From: Leifsonia aquatica H1aii
GTDB taxonomy: Bacteria; Actinomycetota; Actinomycetes; Actinomycetales; Microbacteriaceae
Direction: 5' to 3'
DNA length: 64,000 nt
NCBI RefSeq assembly: GCF_000633535.1
Contig: NZ_AYMR01000007.1
Coordinates: forward strand, 1-64,000
Part shown: positions 49,621-59,749 of the stretch, in pieces
Layout of the letters: every line of letters starts with the position of its first letter
Position numbering within the stretch: the stretch's first letter is position 1
Translations under genes and position numbers: made by a program
The notes under the pieces: generated by a model
What the model was told of the DNA's origin: nothing
What the model saw: the letters and a program-made list of their open reading frames with translations, nothing else
Databases searched by the model: none

Positions 49621-51492
49621 ATGCGGCAGAACGACCCCACTCCGTCCATCGAATCGGCCAACCGTGCGCTCCTGGACACGCTGCCGTTCTCCGACACGGC
49701 GGACCTCGACGCCGCCGACCGCGGCTTCCTCGGCACGCTGGACGACCCGGCGATCCGCAACGACGCCGGCGAGATCGTGTGGGACGCGTCGAGCTACGAC
49801 TTCCTGCAAGGCGACGCCCCGTCGACGGTGAACCCCAGCCTGTGGCGGCAGTCGAAGCTCGTCGCCAAGCACGGGCTCTTCGAGGTGGTCGAGGGCCTCT
49901 ATCAGGTGCGCGGACTCGACCTCTCGGTGATGTCGTTCATCGAAGGCGACACCGGGGTGATCGCCGTCGACCCGCTGATCTCGGCGGAGACCGCGAAGGC
50001 CGCGCTCGCCCTGTACCGGAAGCACCGCGGGGAGAAGCCGCTCGTCGCCGTCGTGTTCACGCACAGCCACATCGACCACTTCGGCGGCGTGCTCGGGATC
50101 GTCGACCCGGCCGACCCCGCCAGCCCGAAGGTCGACATCGTCGCTCCGCACGGATTCCTCGAGCACGCCATCGCCGAGAACGTCTACGCCGGAACGGCGA
50201 TGGGACGTCGGGCCGGGTACATGTACGGCGCCGCCCTCGACCGGGGACCCGCGGGACAGGTCGGCGCAGGACTCGGGCAGACGACCTCGACCGGGACGCC
50301 GGGCATCCTGGTCCCGACGATCGATGTGCGCGACACCGGGGAGACGCACACCATCGACGGGGTCGAGTTCGAGTTCCAGATGGCCCCCAACACCGAGGCA
50401 CCCGCCGAGATGCACTTCTACCTGCCGCGTTACCGGGCATTGTGCATGGCGGAGAACGCGACCCACAACCTGCACAACCTGCTGACCCTCCGCGGAGCGC
50501 TCGTGCGCGACCCGCACGTGTGGTCGCGCTACCTGAGCGAGGCGATCCAGCGCTACGGCGACCGCGCCGACGTGCTGTTCGCCTCCCACCACTGGCCCAC
50601 CTGGGGCACGGAACGGATCGTGCACTTCCTCGGCGTGCAGCGCGACCTCTACGGCTACCTGCACGACCAGACGCTGCGTCAGCTCAACAAGGGTCTGACC
50701 GGGGCCGAGATCGCCGAGGACTTCCGGATGCCGCCGGCGCTGGAGGCGGAGTGGAGCACCCACGGCTACTACGGCTCCGTCTCGCACAACGTCAAGGCGA
50801 TCTACCAGCGCTACATGGGCTGGTTCGACGGCAACCCCGCCCGGCTCTGGCCGCACCCGCCGCAGGCGCAGGCGGAGCGCTACGTCGCCGCGATCGGCGG
50901 AGTGGACCGTGTGATCGAGCTCGCGCAGGAGGCGTACGACCAGGGCGACTTCCGCTGGGCGGCGACGCTGCTCGACCACGCCGTCTTCACGGATCCGGGC
51001 AACGCGGCGGTGAAGACGCTCTACGCGGACACGCTCGAGCAGCTGGGCTACGGATCCGAGAACGGCACCTGGCGCAACTTCTTCCTCTCGGGAGCGACCG
51101 AGCTGCGCGAGGGGAATTTCGGCACGCCGACGAACACCGACGCCCCCGCCATCCTGGCGCAGCTCTCGCCCGAGCAGATCTTCGACGCCGTCTCGATCAC
51201 GGTCGACGGCCCGAAGGCCTGGGACCTCGACCTCGCCCTCGACATCACGTTCACCGACCTCGGGCGCAGCTTCCACCTGACCCTGCACAACGGCGTCCTG
51301 ATCTACGTCGAGAAGGATCCGGACGGCACGGCGCCGCTGAGCCTGCGCCTCAGCAAGCCGCGCTTCCTGCGACTCGCGGCCGGCGACACGACCTCCGACG
51401 GTCTCGAGGTGGAGGGCGACACGGGCATCCTGGACCGGCTGACGGCCGTCCTCGACCCGGGCGACCCGGACTTCGAGATCGTCCTGCCCTGA
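49621..51492 (+). CDS. Alkyl sulfatase, metallo-beta-lactamase type (SdsA1-like)
   Basis: This 623-residue linear alkylsulfatase hydrolyses sulfate esters such as alkyl sulfates to alcohol and sulfate using two zinc ions. The metallo-beta-lactamase core shows FTHSHIDHFGG (THSHIDH, 147-153). Further metal or substrate ligands lie in MAENATHNLHNLLTLRGA and FASHHWPTWG. A helical dimerisation domain (about 390-480) and a C-terminal SCP2-like domain (about 510-620, DAVSITVDGPKAWDLDLALDITFTDL) complete the SdsA1 architecture. No signal peptide is visible. The ATG follows GAAGGAG. It is probably monocistronic. Confidence 0.92.
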   Translation: MRQNDPTPSIESANRALLDTLPFSDTADLDAADRGFLGTLDDPAIRNDAGEIVWDASSYDFLQGDAPSTVNPSLWRQSKLVAKHGLFEVVEGLYQVRGLDLSVMSFIEGDTGVIAVDPLISAETAKAALALYRKHRGEKPLVAVVFTHSHIDHFGGVLGIVDPADPASPKVDIVAPHGFLEHAIAENVYAGTAMGRRAGYMYGAALDRGPAGQVGAGLGQTTSTGTPGILVPTIDVRDTGETHTIDGVEFEFQMAPNTEAPAEMHFYLPRYRALCMAENATHNLHNLLTLRGALVRDPHVWSRYLSEAIQRYGDRADVLFASHHWPTWGTERIVHFLGVQRDLYGYLHDQTLRQLNKGLTGAEIAEDFRMPPALEAEWSTHGYYGSVSHNVKAIYQRYMGWFDGNPARLWPHPPQAQAERYVAAIGGVDRVIELAQEAYDQGDFRWAATLLDHAVFTDPGNAAVKTLYADTLEQLGYGSENGTWRNFFLSGATELREGNFGTPTNTDAPAILAQLSPEQIFDAVSITVDGPKAWDLDLALDITFTDLGRSFHLTLHNGVLIYVEKDPDGTAPLSLRLSKPRFLRLAAGDTTSDGLEVEGDTGILDRLTAVLDPGDPDFEIVLP

Positions 51493-51588
51493 GGGCGGAC
51501 GTCAGCGGGCCGCTCACTCCCCCCTAGATGGCGGCTGTGAAGGCTCGTAGGCTTTTGCCAACGTTCGACAGATGGGGGTCGGCGCTCA

Positions 51589-54500
51589 ATGGCGAAAACA
51601 TGGGGAAAACGGTCCGGAGCGGTCCGGAGCGTCGGTGCTGCGCTCGCTGCCGTACTGGTGCTGGCGATGGTGCCGCTCGCGGCGTCCACGGCCGCGGCGG
51701 AGGGGTCCAGCCAGGTCTCCCTCACCAAGACCGCGTCGACGACGACGGTGGCACCGGGCCAGACCTTCAGCTACACGCTGGAGGTCAGTTGCACGGCCGT
51801 CGACGTCGGAACCGGGTGCACCGACGCGACCCTGACCGATTCGATCCCGGCCGAGTTCGAGATCGTGAGCGTCACCGTCGGCGCGGGCCTCTCGGCGCAG
51901 ACCCCCGTGCAGTCGGGCCAGGATGTCACGGTCGTCTTCGACTCGCCCCTCGACGACCCGCCGGGGGCGATCGGCCTCCCGCCGTCGGCGAGCGGCGTGG
52001 TCACCATCACGGTGCGCGCCCGCGACGACCTCCCCTATGAGGCCGACGGCATCCCGGTGACGAACACCGGCCATCTCACCGCCACCAACGAGCTCGCCCC
52101 GGCCGATTCCAGCGCGTCGGTCACCCCGGAGGTGCCGCTCGACCTCTCCACCTCGGCGACCAAGTCGTTCAGCCCGACCGGGGCGCCCGCCGACCCGGGC
52201 ACGCCGACGACGGTGACGATGAACGGCACCAACACCTCCAACGCCGGAGTGGACAGCATCGTGCTGACCGACCCGACCGACCCGACCGCGTCGCCCAACC
52301 CGTTCGACCACCTGGCCGTCGCCTCCCTCGGCCCGGTCACCTTCCCGCCACCGGCCGACCAGGTGCAGGTGGATGTGTGGGACGGTACGCAGTGGGTGCT
52401 GGGCACGCCCGGACCGACCGCGGTGCTCCCGTCCAGCCCGCCGGCGGACGGCGTCTTCGGTGTGCGCTACACCTTCACGAGCTCGACCGGTCAGAAGATC
52501 CCGGCCGGGTCGACGGCCTCGGCGCAGGTCGACCTCGAGCAGAGGGACAACGTCTCCGAGCTGCCCGCTGCACTCGTCGTCGACAACACCGTGCAGAGCG
52601 AGGTGGCGCTCGGCGGCGACACTGCGACGGGGACGGGCGACGCGGACTACACGATCCAGTCCAGTGTGGTGACGGTCGGCGCGACCAAGGCGTTCGACCC
52701 GTCGACCGTGGTCGCCGGCAAGCCGACCACGGTGACGCTGGGCGGCACCAACCAGAGCGCCGTGCCGCTCACCGAGCTGACCTTCACCGAGCCGTCCGGC
52801 ACCGGCACCTTCCCGGCCGGGACGTCGTTCGGCGGGTTCGGCACGATCACCGCGCCCGCGGGAGCGACCGGCGTCAGCGTGCACTACTACTACGCCGACG
52901 GGACCGACGAGGTGCTCACCTCTCCGGACCCCGGCACCATCCCGCCGCCGAACCCGGCGAAGTCCGTCACCAGGTTCTCGGTCACCTTCACCGGATCGAT
53001 GCCGCCGGGCGCGAACGCGAGCATCCCGTTCACGCTCGACACCGACCAATCCATCACCACGGACCAGCTCACGCTGACGAACACCCAGACCGTCGCTGGG
53101 ACATCCGAGCAGAACACCACCGGAAGCGCCGACGCGAGCGCCGATCTCACGATCTACGCGACCCGTCTCGACACGACGATCGGCAAGACGATCAGCCCGA
53201 ACGAGATCGCGTCGAACCCGGGGGAGTACGTGACGGTCGAGCTGCCGGCCTCGACGGCACCGTATCCGCAGTCGACGGTGGATGCGGACTCCATCGTCGT
53301 GCAGGACCCTCCCGGCGACCCGCCCGCGCTCACAGACTGGTGGAACCACTTCGACGTGACGGCGATCACGCAGACGGCCGTCCCGGCCGGCGCGAGCATG
53401 ACCGTCCAATACTGGGACGGGACACAGTGGGTGGACCTGCCCGGTGCGGTCGGGATCGACGGGCCGACGACGCCGCCGGAGTTCTCGCTGCCCATCACGA
53501 CGAACCCGACGCCCGACCAGATCCAGGGCCTGCGTTTCATCTACACCCCACTCCCCGGAAAGCCGCCGTTCCCGCCCGGCACCACCGTTCAACCCAACGT
53601 GACGATGTCGCTGCGCGATCAAGTGCGTGACGGCACCGGCCCCGCGACCGGCACCGACCAGACGATCGAGAACTGCGCCGCGTCCTCGGCCACCGGCGTG
53701 GGAGGCGAGACGGCGAACGCGGTCGTCCCCGCGCCGTGCCCGACGGTCGACCTCATCGCCGGCGGACTGCCCGGCGGCGACGACTTCCTCGACAAGGCGT
53801 GGGCCGCCCCCAAGATCCTCACCGCCCGCAGCGACGCCCAGACCACCGCGACGCTGAACTGGTCGACGGGAGGCCGGGCGAACCTGGCGTCGATGGTGAT
53901 CTCCGACGCCGCCGACCCCGCCAGCACGCCGCTCTCGCAGTCGGTCTTCAACGCCTTCGATCTCGTGGGCATCCCGGCGATCTCGGCCGCACAGGACCCG
54001 CACCTGAAGTACGACCAGATCACCTCGGTGCAGCTCTACAACGGCACGGCCTGGGTGGATGCGGCGAACGACCCCTGTCCGTCGGCGTGCATCGGCGCGT
54101 TCCCCGGTCTCACGCTGACGGCGGCCGAGCGCGCCTCAACCGTCGGCGTGCGGATGACGTACGTCGAGAGCCCGGACCGCGCCGCGGCCTCCGTCGGCGA
54201 CCCCACCGCGCCTCCCGTCGGGTCGGGCGTCGCCCGCTCGAACGGCAACGATCGCGCGATCGTGCTCACCTTCCAGCTGCGCGACGACGTGCGCGCTCCG
54301 GAGAAGAACCCCGACCCGGTCGTCGCGACCCGGAAGTACAACACCGACCTGGCCGGCGAGATCGCCAACACCGCCCGCGCGACCGGGACCTCGTCGGTCG
54401 ACGGCTCGACCGTCACCGACACCGCCTCCGACATCGTGCGGCTGCTGGACGTGCCGCTCAATGTCACCCTCGACAAGCAGTGGCAGGGCGGCCCGCTCGG

Positions 54501-57500
54501 CATTCCGCAGGCGGGGACCGACCCGACGCTGTACCCGTCGGGGCGCATCACGCTGACCGCGACGAACACGACCGCATCCAATGTCGACAGACTGACCATC
54601 ACCGACCCGGCGCCGGGCAGCGCGTCCAACCCGTTCGAGATCTTCGACCTGGTCAAGTTCGAGAGCATCTCCGTTCCCGCGGGAGCGACCAGCACCACCG
54701 TCTACCTGACGAACGCGGTCGGTGTCGTGACGCCCTACACGATCGCCGAGGCGCTCGCCCTCCCGCCGGAGGACATGCAGGACGTCGTGGGCGTGCAGGT
54801 CCTGAGCACGGGTCGCATCGACGCCGGCGCCCAGTCCGTGGTCGTGTTCGATACGCGACTGCGAGCGACGCACCGCACCGGAGGCGCCCCGGTCACGGCG
54901 GCCGACGACTCGCCGGTGCCGAACACCGCTCAGGCCGGCGTCGCCGACGAGGGCGGGGCGACCGGCGGCACCCCGACGACCGATGCATCGGCCTCGATGC
55001 AGCTCGACGACGGAACGCTGACCGTCACGGCCGAGAAGAGCATCAGTCCCGCCCAGCAGACCGAGCCGGACGACTCCCCGGTCACCGTCACCCTCACCGG
55101 CACACCGGGCGGCACCATCCGTGCGCGCACGATCACGTTGATCGACGACACCGGCACGTTCTGGAACGCCTTCGACTACAAGGGACTCGCCACCCCGCTC
55201 GTCCTCACCTCGCCGATCGACAGCGTGGTCATCGACGCCTGCGTCGGCCGCGCGTGGACGAACCCGGCGGCGAACTGCATCGACGACGGCGGGCACTGGG
55301 TGCAAGGCTCCATCCTCACCGAGGCGGAGGCCAACGCCAACCCGCTGCCGCCGGGGGTGACCCCGGACCAGGTGGAGGGCCTGTGGTTCTTCTTCGCCCA
55401 GCAGAACGGCGACCTCCTTCAGCCGACACCCACGCAGTCGGTGGAGCTCAGCATGCAGCGTCGCGCCGACCTCCACTCGGGCGGTCCGGTGCCCAGCGAT
55501 CTGTCGAGCAACGCACCCGCTCCGGGGGAGACCGCGGCCGGCACCTTCACGAACACCCTCGATGCCAGCGTGCAAGGCACCTTCGACGCGGGCGGCCCTC
55601 CGTTCCGAGCCACCGACTCCGCCACGGCGACCGAGCAGTACCTGCACGCGGTCAGCTCCGTCGACGTGTCGAAGACCCCGGCCGGCGTGCAGCAACCGGG
55701 GTCGGTGATCCCGTACACGCTGACGGTGACGAACACCGGGGCGATCGCGGTCACCGATCCGGTCATCACCGATCAGATCCCGACTGACGCGTCCGGCCCG
55801 CTGCTGGTGTTCGACCCGTTCGCTGCGCCCGGGAGCTCGCCGTACACCTATGCGCTCGCCGGAGCGGCGCCGGCCCCGCCGAGCGGCCCCGCCATGCCCA
55901 CCGACCCGACCCAGGTGACGGCGACGGCGAGCCAGGCCGGCGGCCGCATCCAGTTCACGTTCCCACCGGGGACGGTGCTGGAGGTGGGCCAGACCTACAC
56001 GATCACCGTGGCGCTGATGTTCCGCGCGGGGCTGCCCGCCGGGACGGACGTGACCAACACCCTGGACGTCTCCGGCGACCGGCCGTTCGACTCCTGCGGC
56101 GGGACGCTCGATCCGACGACGGGCGCGTGCTCGACCGACACGACCGTCACCGTGGAGACGGCCGGGGCGCTGCGCGGGATCAAGACCGTACGCGCCACCG
56201 ACACCGAGCTCGGCGTCGACGCCACGAACCCCGCCGTACCGGACTGCGTGGCGGATGCCGACGGCTTCTACGTCGGTCCGTGCGTGCCCATCACCAAGCC
56301 CGGCGGCACCGAGGTGTGGCGGCTGAACCTGGTCAACACCGGGACACTGCCGATGGACCGGATGGTCGCCATCGACAAGCTGCCGACCCCCGGCGACACC
56401 GGTGCCCTGACTCCGCTGCCGCGCGGGTCGGAGTTCCGCCCGACCTACACGGGGACCTCGACGCTTGCGAAGGCTCCGGCCGGCGCCACCATGCAGGAGT
56501 ACTTCACGACGGACGCGCAACCCTGCACCGACGATCTCGCGACCACCGGCACGGCGTGCCCACCCGGCGCCTGGACCCTGTGGGACGGCTCCGCCGACCC
56601 GACGACCGTCACCGGCCTCAAGTTCGTCGTCTCGTTCGCCCCCACCATCGCGCCGGGCGGTGCGATCGGCATCGACGTGACCACGCGGACCCCTGCGGTG
56701 CCGCCCACGGGCACCGAGAACCCGATCGCCTGGAACACGGTCGCCGTGGCGGGCGTCGTCGGCATCAACGGCACGCCGACGGTGACCGCGCAGACCGAGG
56801 GCAACAAGGTCGGCGTCGAGTCGGCGACGGGTCCCGTGTCGATCGAGAAGCAGGTCACCGGGGCCGGCGCCGGATTCGCCCCGGCGACCTTCACCGGGAC
56901 GCTCCAGTGCGTCTCGGCGGGAGTGGCCCTCGACCCGCTCCCGCTGACGCTGACGCCCGGCGCCCCGACGACCGTCGACGGTCTGCCGTGGGGCGCCGAG
57001 TGCACCTTCGTGGAGGACGACGCCGGCCAGACCTCGACCAGTTCGACGACGGTCACGGTCGGGACCGATGCCGACCCGGCCGCGGTGATCACGGTGACCA
57101 ACGTCTACGAGCTCGCCGGTCTGCTCGTGACGAAGACCGTGGACTCCGGCGCCGTGGACCACGACGGCACCCCCATCCCGTACGGTCCGTTCACGGTCGT
57201 CGTCGAGTGCACGTACCTCGGCGACCCGGTCTACGCGACCGGCTACGGCCCGACGACGCCGATGACGGCCGCGCTCGCCGACGGCGGATCGCTCCGGCTC
57301 GACGGCCTGCCGGCCGGCGCCTCCTGCGTCGTCACCGAGACCGATGCCAAGGGTGCGACGAGCACGACGGTCACCACGACGACCGCGGACGGCACCACCG
57401 GCCCGACCACCGGCACGACCACTCCGGTGGTCCTCACTCCGGATGCCGCCGGCGACCACACCAACACCATCGCCATCGCGAACGTGTTCGGCGCCGGCTC

Positions 57501-58596
57501 GCTGCAGCTGACCAAGGTCGTCGACGGGGACGGGGCACCGGACTTCGGCGCCGGCCCGTTCCTCTTCCGCGTCACCTGCACGCTCGACGACGCCTCGGGC
57601 AGCCGCACGACCTGGAACGGCACCGTGGTGCTCGGTGGCGGCCGTCCGCTGCAGTCGACGATCACGGGCATCGCGGCCGGGTCCGTCTGCGCCATCACCG
57701 AGCCCGGCACCGGGGGTGCGAACGGCTCGGTCGTCGATCCGGGCCAGGTGACCATCGGCGACGGGACGACCGTGACGGTCACCGCGACCAACACCTTCCT
57801 CGCCGGCTCGATCCACGTGGACAAGGTGCGGCAGGGACCGGGAGCGGCGCTCTACGGGGCCGGGCCGTTCACCGTCTCGCTGACCTGCCTGCGGCCGGTC
57901 GACGGCGTCCCGACCCGGGTCGACATCCCGGGCGGTGCGACCCGTGCCCTCTCCGAGGCGAACGGCTACGCGGCCGACTACCTGCTCCTGCCGGCCGACG
58001 CCACCTGCCTGCTGCGGGAGACCGGCACGGGAGGCGCCACCACGACCGCGCTCCTGGACGCCGACGGCCAGCCGGCGGGGGCGGTCATCGTCGTGCCGGG
58101 CGAGACGGCGACCCTGACCGCGGTGAACACCTTCGACGTCGGATCGATCACGGTGACCAAGGTGCTGGACGGCCCCGGTGCGGCCGACGCCGCCGGCCCG
58201 TTCGTGGTCCATCTCGTCTGCACGGCCACGGTCGACGGCCTCCCCGCCGCGGTGACCATTCCCGGCGGACCGGACCGGACCCTCGCACGCCCCGGCCTCA
58301 CCGCGAGCTACGAGAACCTGCCCACCGGTGCGCAGTGCCGGCTGACCGAGACCGACTCCGGTGGCGCGGCGGCCACGTCGATCACGCCGAACGGCGGCGA
58401 CCCGAGCGTCGGAACGGTGACCGTCGGGGAGGGGATGGCGGTGGACCTCACCGTCACCAACACTTTCGATCCCGCCGCGACGACGCTCTCGGACACCGGA
58501 TCCGACCTGGTGCCGCTCGCCGCGCTCGGTGCGCTCCTGGTCGGGTTGGGGCTCGTCGCCCGGAGCGTGGTGCGCATCCGTCGCCGCCGCAGCTGA
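51589..58596 (+). CDS. Giant repeat-containing surface protein
   Basis: This 2335-residue secreted protein begins with a signal peptide (about 1-37, cleaved near AAAEG). Residues about 40-1560 are many DUF11/isopeptide-type domains. Repeated blocks are VSLTKTASTTTVAPGQTFSYTLEV, LSTSATKSFSPTGAPADPGTPTTVTMNGTN, LNVTLDKQWQGG and VDVSKTPAGVQQPGSVIPYTLTVTNTGAI. Five DUF5979-like repeats lie at about 1749, 1843, 1968, 2071 and 2183, each with a (V/I)TKxxDGxGA start and an AVxNTF end. The C-terminus has LSDTG near 2299-2303, a membrane helix and RIRRRRS, a sortase-like anchor. It is likely a fibrillar adhesin or surface-layer component. Confidence 0.9.
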   Translation: MAKTWGKRSGAVRSVGAALAAVLVLAMVPLAASTAAAEGSSQVSLTKTASTTTVAPGQTFSYTLEVSCTAVDVGTGCTDATLTDSIPAEFEIVSVTVGAGLSAQTPVQSGQDVTVVFDSPLDDPPGAIGLPPSASGVVTITVRARDDLPYEADGIPVTNTGHLTATNELAPADSSASVTPEVPLDLSTSATKSFSPTGAPADPGTPTTVTMNGTNTSNAGVDSIVLTDPTDPTASPNPFDHLAVASLGPVTFPPPADQVQVDVWDGTQWVLGTPGPTAVLPSSPPADGVFGVRYTFTSSTGQKIPAGSTASAQVDLEQRDNVSELPAALVVDNTVQSEVALGGDTATGTGDADYTIQSSVVTVGATKAFDPSTVVAGKPTTVTLGGTNQSAVPLTELTFTEPSGTGTFPAGTSFGGFGTITAPAGATGVSVHYYYADGTDEVLTSPDPGTIPPPNPAKSVTRFSVTFTGSMPPGANASIPFTLDTDQSITTDQLTLTNTQTVAGTSEQNTTGSADASADLTIYATRLDTTIGKTISPNEIASNPGEYVTVELPASTAPYPQSTVDADSIVVQDPPGDPPALTDWWNHFDVTAITQTAVPAGASMTVQYWDGTQWVDLPGAVGIDGPTTPPEFSLPITTNPTPDQIQGLRFIYTPLPGKPPFPPGTTVQPNVTMSLRDQVRDGTGPATGTDQTIENCAASSATGVGGETANAVVPAPCPTVDLIAGGLPGGDDFLDKAWAAPKILTARSDAQTTATLNWSTGGRANLASMVISDAADPASTPLSQSVFNAFDLVGIPAISAAQDPHLKYDQITSVQLYNGTAWVDAANDPCPSACIGAFPGLTLTAAERASTVGVRMTYVESPDRAAASVGDPTAPPVGSGVARSNGNDRAIVLTFQLRDDVRAPEKNPDPVVATRKYNTDLAGEIANTARATGTSSVDGSTVTDTASDIVRLLDVPLNVTLDKQWQGGPLGIPQAGTDPTLYPSGRITLTATNTTASNVDRLTITDPAPGSASNPFEIFDLVKFESISVPAGATSTTVYLTNAVGVVTPYTIAEALALPPEDMQDVVGVQVLSTGRIDAGAQSVVVFDTRLRATHRTGGAPVTAADDSPVPNTAQAGVADEGGATGGTPTTDASASMQLDDGTLTVTAEKSISPAQQTEPDDSPVTVTLTGTPGGTIRARTITLIDDTGTFWNAFDYKGLATPLVLTSPIDSVVIDACVGRAWTNPAANCIDDGGHWVQGSILTEAEANANPLPPGVTPDQVEGLWFFFAQQNGDLLQPTPTQSVELSMQRRADLHSGGPVPSDLSSNAPAPGETAAGTFTNTLDASVQGTFDAGGPPFRATDSATATEQYLHAVSSVDVSKTPAGVQQPGSVIPYTLTVTNTGAIAVTDPVITDQIPTDASGPLLVFDPFAAPGSSPYTYALAGAAPAPPSGPAMPTDPTQVTATASQAGGRIQFTFPPGTVLEVGQTYTITVALMFRAGLPAGTDVTNTLDVSGDRPFDSCGGTLDPTTGACSTDTTVTVETAGALRGIKTVRATDTELGVDATNPAVPDCVADADGFYVGPCVPITKPGGTEVWRLNLVNTGTLPMDRMVAIDKLPTPGDTGALTPLPRGSEFRPTYTGTSTLAKAPAGATMQEYFTTDAQPCTDDLATTGTACPPGAWTLWDGSADPTTVTGLKFVVSFAPTIAPGGAIGIDVTTRTPAVPPTGTENPIAWNTVAVAGVVGINGTPTVTAQTEGNKVGVESATGPVSIEKQVTGAGAGFAPATFTGTLQCVSAGVALDPLPLTLTPGAPTTVDGLPWGAECTFVEDDAGQTSTSSTTVTVGTDADPAAVITVTNVYELAGLLVTKTVDSGAVDHDGTPIPYGPFTVVVECTYLGDPVYATGYGPTTPMTAALADGGSLRLDGLPAGASCVVTETDAKGATSTTVTTTTADGTTGPTTGTTTPVVLTPDAAGDHTNTIAIANVFGAGSLQLTKVVDGDGAPDFGAGPFLFRVTCTLDDASGSRTTWNGTVVLGGGRPLQSTITGIAAGSVCAITEPGTGGANGSVVDPGQVTIGDGTTVTVTATNTFLAGSIHVDKVRQGPGAALYGAGPFTVSLTCLRPVDGVPTRVDIPGGATRALSEANGYAADYLLLPADATCLLRETGTGGATTTALLDADGQPAGAVIVVPGETATLTAVNTFDVGSITVTKVLDGPGAADAAGPFVVHLVCTATVDGLPAAVTIPGGPDRTLARPGLTASYENLPTGAQCRLTETDSGGAAATSITPNGGDPSVGTVTVGEGMAVDLTVTNTFDPAATTLSDTGSDLVPLAALGALLVGLGLVARSVVRIRRRRS

Positions 58597-58607
58597 GGTC
58601 GTCCGCG

Positions 58608-58652
58608 GGGGCGGCGGAGGCCGGGGCGGCGGAGGATGGGGTGGCGGAGGCC
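58608..58652. repeat. Three tandem G-rich 15-bp repeats
   Basis: GGGGCGGCGGAGGCC, GGGGCGGCGGAGGAT and GGGGTGGCGGAGGCC follow without gaps in the 71-base gap between two convergent genes. Each unit holds several G-runs, so a G-quadruplex on this strand is possible. Confidence 0.85.
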
Positions 58653-58667
58653 GGGGTGCGCATCGTG

Positions 58668-59156
58668 TCACCCGGCTCGTCGCCTCCGGCCGAAGGCGAC
58701 CGCGCTGGGGAGCGACACGGCACGCGCCGCGACCGGGACCGCGATCACCACGGCGGAGAGGGCCGCCATGATCGGGTACTGCCAGATGAGCTGGTCGGAC
58801 GACCAGTAGAGCAGGAGCGTCCCCAGCGATACCAGGGCGGCCGTCCGGGTCAGCACGCCCAGGAGGAGGGCGATGCCGAGCGCGAGCTCGAGCGCCGGGA
58901 TCGCGACACCGAACAGACCGGCCAGGGGAGTCAGCACCGCAGTGGCGAACGCCGCGAAGTAGTCGGGGACGCGGGAGTTCGCGTGCGCTCCGCTCGCGAC
59001 GAGCAGGATGTCCGCGCGGCCGAATCCCGCCTGCACCTTGAGCACGCCTTCGGCGAGCCACAACGCCCCGAGGGCCGCCCTCGCCGCCGAGGCGGCGAGG
59101 GCGGTGACGGCAGGGACGGTGACGACGGGGACGGTGCGACGACGCCGGGTGCTCAC
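58668..59156 (-). CDS. DoxX-family membrane protein
   Basis: This 162-residue protein has four predicted membrane helices and DoxX-family features: GALWLAEGVLKVQAGFGR near the first helix, then AVLTPLAGLFGVAIPALELALGIALLLGVLTRTAALVSLGTLLLYW. DoxX proteins are linked to quinol or redox reactions in the membrane and sometimes form complexes with thioredoxin-like partners. The GTG start overlaps the stop of the DM13 lipoprotein gene (GTGA), so the two are one operon. Confidence 0.86.
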   Translation of the reverse strand: MSTRRRRTVPVVTVPAVTALAASAARAALGALWLAEGVLKVQAGFGRADILLVASGAHANSRVPDYFAAFATAVLTPLAGLFGVAIPALELALGIALLLGVLTRTAALVSLGTLLLYWSSDQLIWQYPIMAALSAVVIAVPVAARAVSLPSAVAFGRRRRAG

Positions 59157-59605
59157 GACAGGCCGGCGGCCCCGAAGACCGCCTTCGCCTTGTCGCAGTG
59201 GATGACCACGGTGCTGAACGAGGACGCGTCGACGCCCGACAACTGGAACGTCTGCTCCGCCTCGTTCCATCGGACGGCGTCGACCTGCGTGCCATCCGCG
59301 ACGTCCGATTCCTGCGTGCCGTTGGTGAGGTAGACGTGGAGGTCGGGGCCTTCGTCCGACGAGAAGCCCGCGAGCGTGATCGTGTCGCCCGTCACCGTCA
59401 CTGTTCCGGAGACCTTCTTGCCGTTGAGCCCCTCGAACGTCCCCGTGCGCTCGGCGGTGGAGGTGGTCGACGACGTCGCGCTCGGAGTCGACGCCGCGCT
59501 CGAGGTGGACGCCGCACCGCCGGCCGTGTCGGTCGAGGCGCTGCATCCCGTGAGAGCGATGGCGATCGCGATGACGGCGGCGCCCGTGGTGATGAGTCTG
59601 CGCAT
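59153..59605 (-). CDS. DM13-domain lipoprotein
   Basis: This 150-residue lipoprotein (lipobox ALTGC, Cys21) has a Ser/Thr/Ala linker and one DM13 domain (about 52-145). Typical blocks are GTFEGLNGKKVSGTVTVTGDTITLAGFSSDEGPDLHVYLTNG and FQLSGVDASSFSTVVIHCDKAKAVFGAA, with the conserved cysteine in IHCDK. DM13 domains are proposed to take part in electron transfer or hydroxylation. Co-operation with the downstream DoxX protein in a membrane redox system is plausible. The operon diverges from a two-component system across a gap holding a 16-bp palindrome. Confidence 0.87.
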   Translation of the reverse strand: MRRLITTGAAVIAIAIALTGCSASTDTAGGAASTSSAASTPSATSSTTSTAERTGTFEGLNGKKVSGTVTVTGDTITLAGFSSDEGPDLHVYLTNGTQESDVADGTQVDAVRWNEAEQTFQLSGVDASSFSTVVIHCDKAKAVFGAAGLS

Positions 59606-59632
59606 GGAGGGGGTCCCTTCGGTGTGGAGAGT

Positions 59633-59648
59633 CGATCGGATCCGATCG
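59633..59648. promoter_or_regulatory. Perfect 16-bp palindrome between the DM13/DoxX operon and the two-component system
   Basis: CGATCGGATCCGATCG reads the same on both strands and sits between the divergent start codons, 28 bases from the DM13 ATG. TTTCGAAA, another palindrome, lies at 59694-59701. Response regulators usually prefer direct repeats, so the 16-mer could belong to another regulator. Confidence 0.5.
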
Positions 59649-59749
59649 GCCGTGTCGACCGTAGGAGGGTTGGGATGCCGTGGAGGGCGGCTCTTTCGAA
59701 ACCGTAAGGACTGAGGCGGTGCGCAGCCGGGTGTGTGCAGAATGGCCCG

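Noticed and set aside
54136-59295. A 1700-residue open frame on the minus strand opposite the giant surface protein
   Set aside because: It is a by-product of very high GC at third positions of the real plus-strand gene. The translation is Arg/Gly/Ala/Asp-rich with no domain, and it also runs across the DoxX and DM13 genes in the wrong frame.
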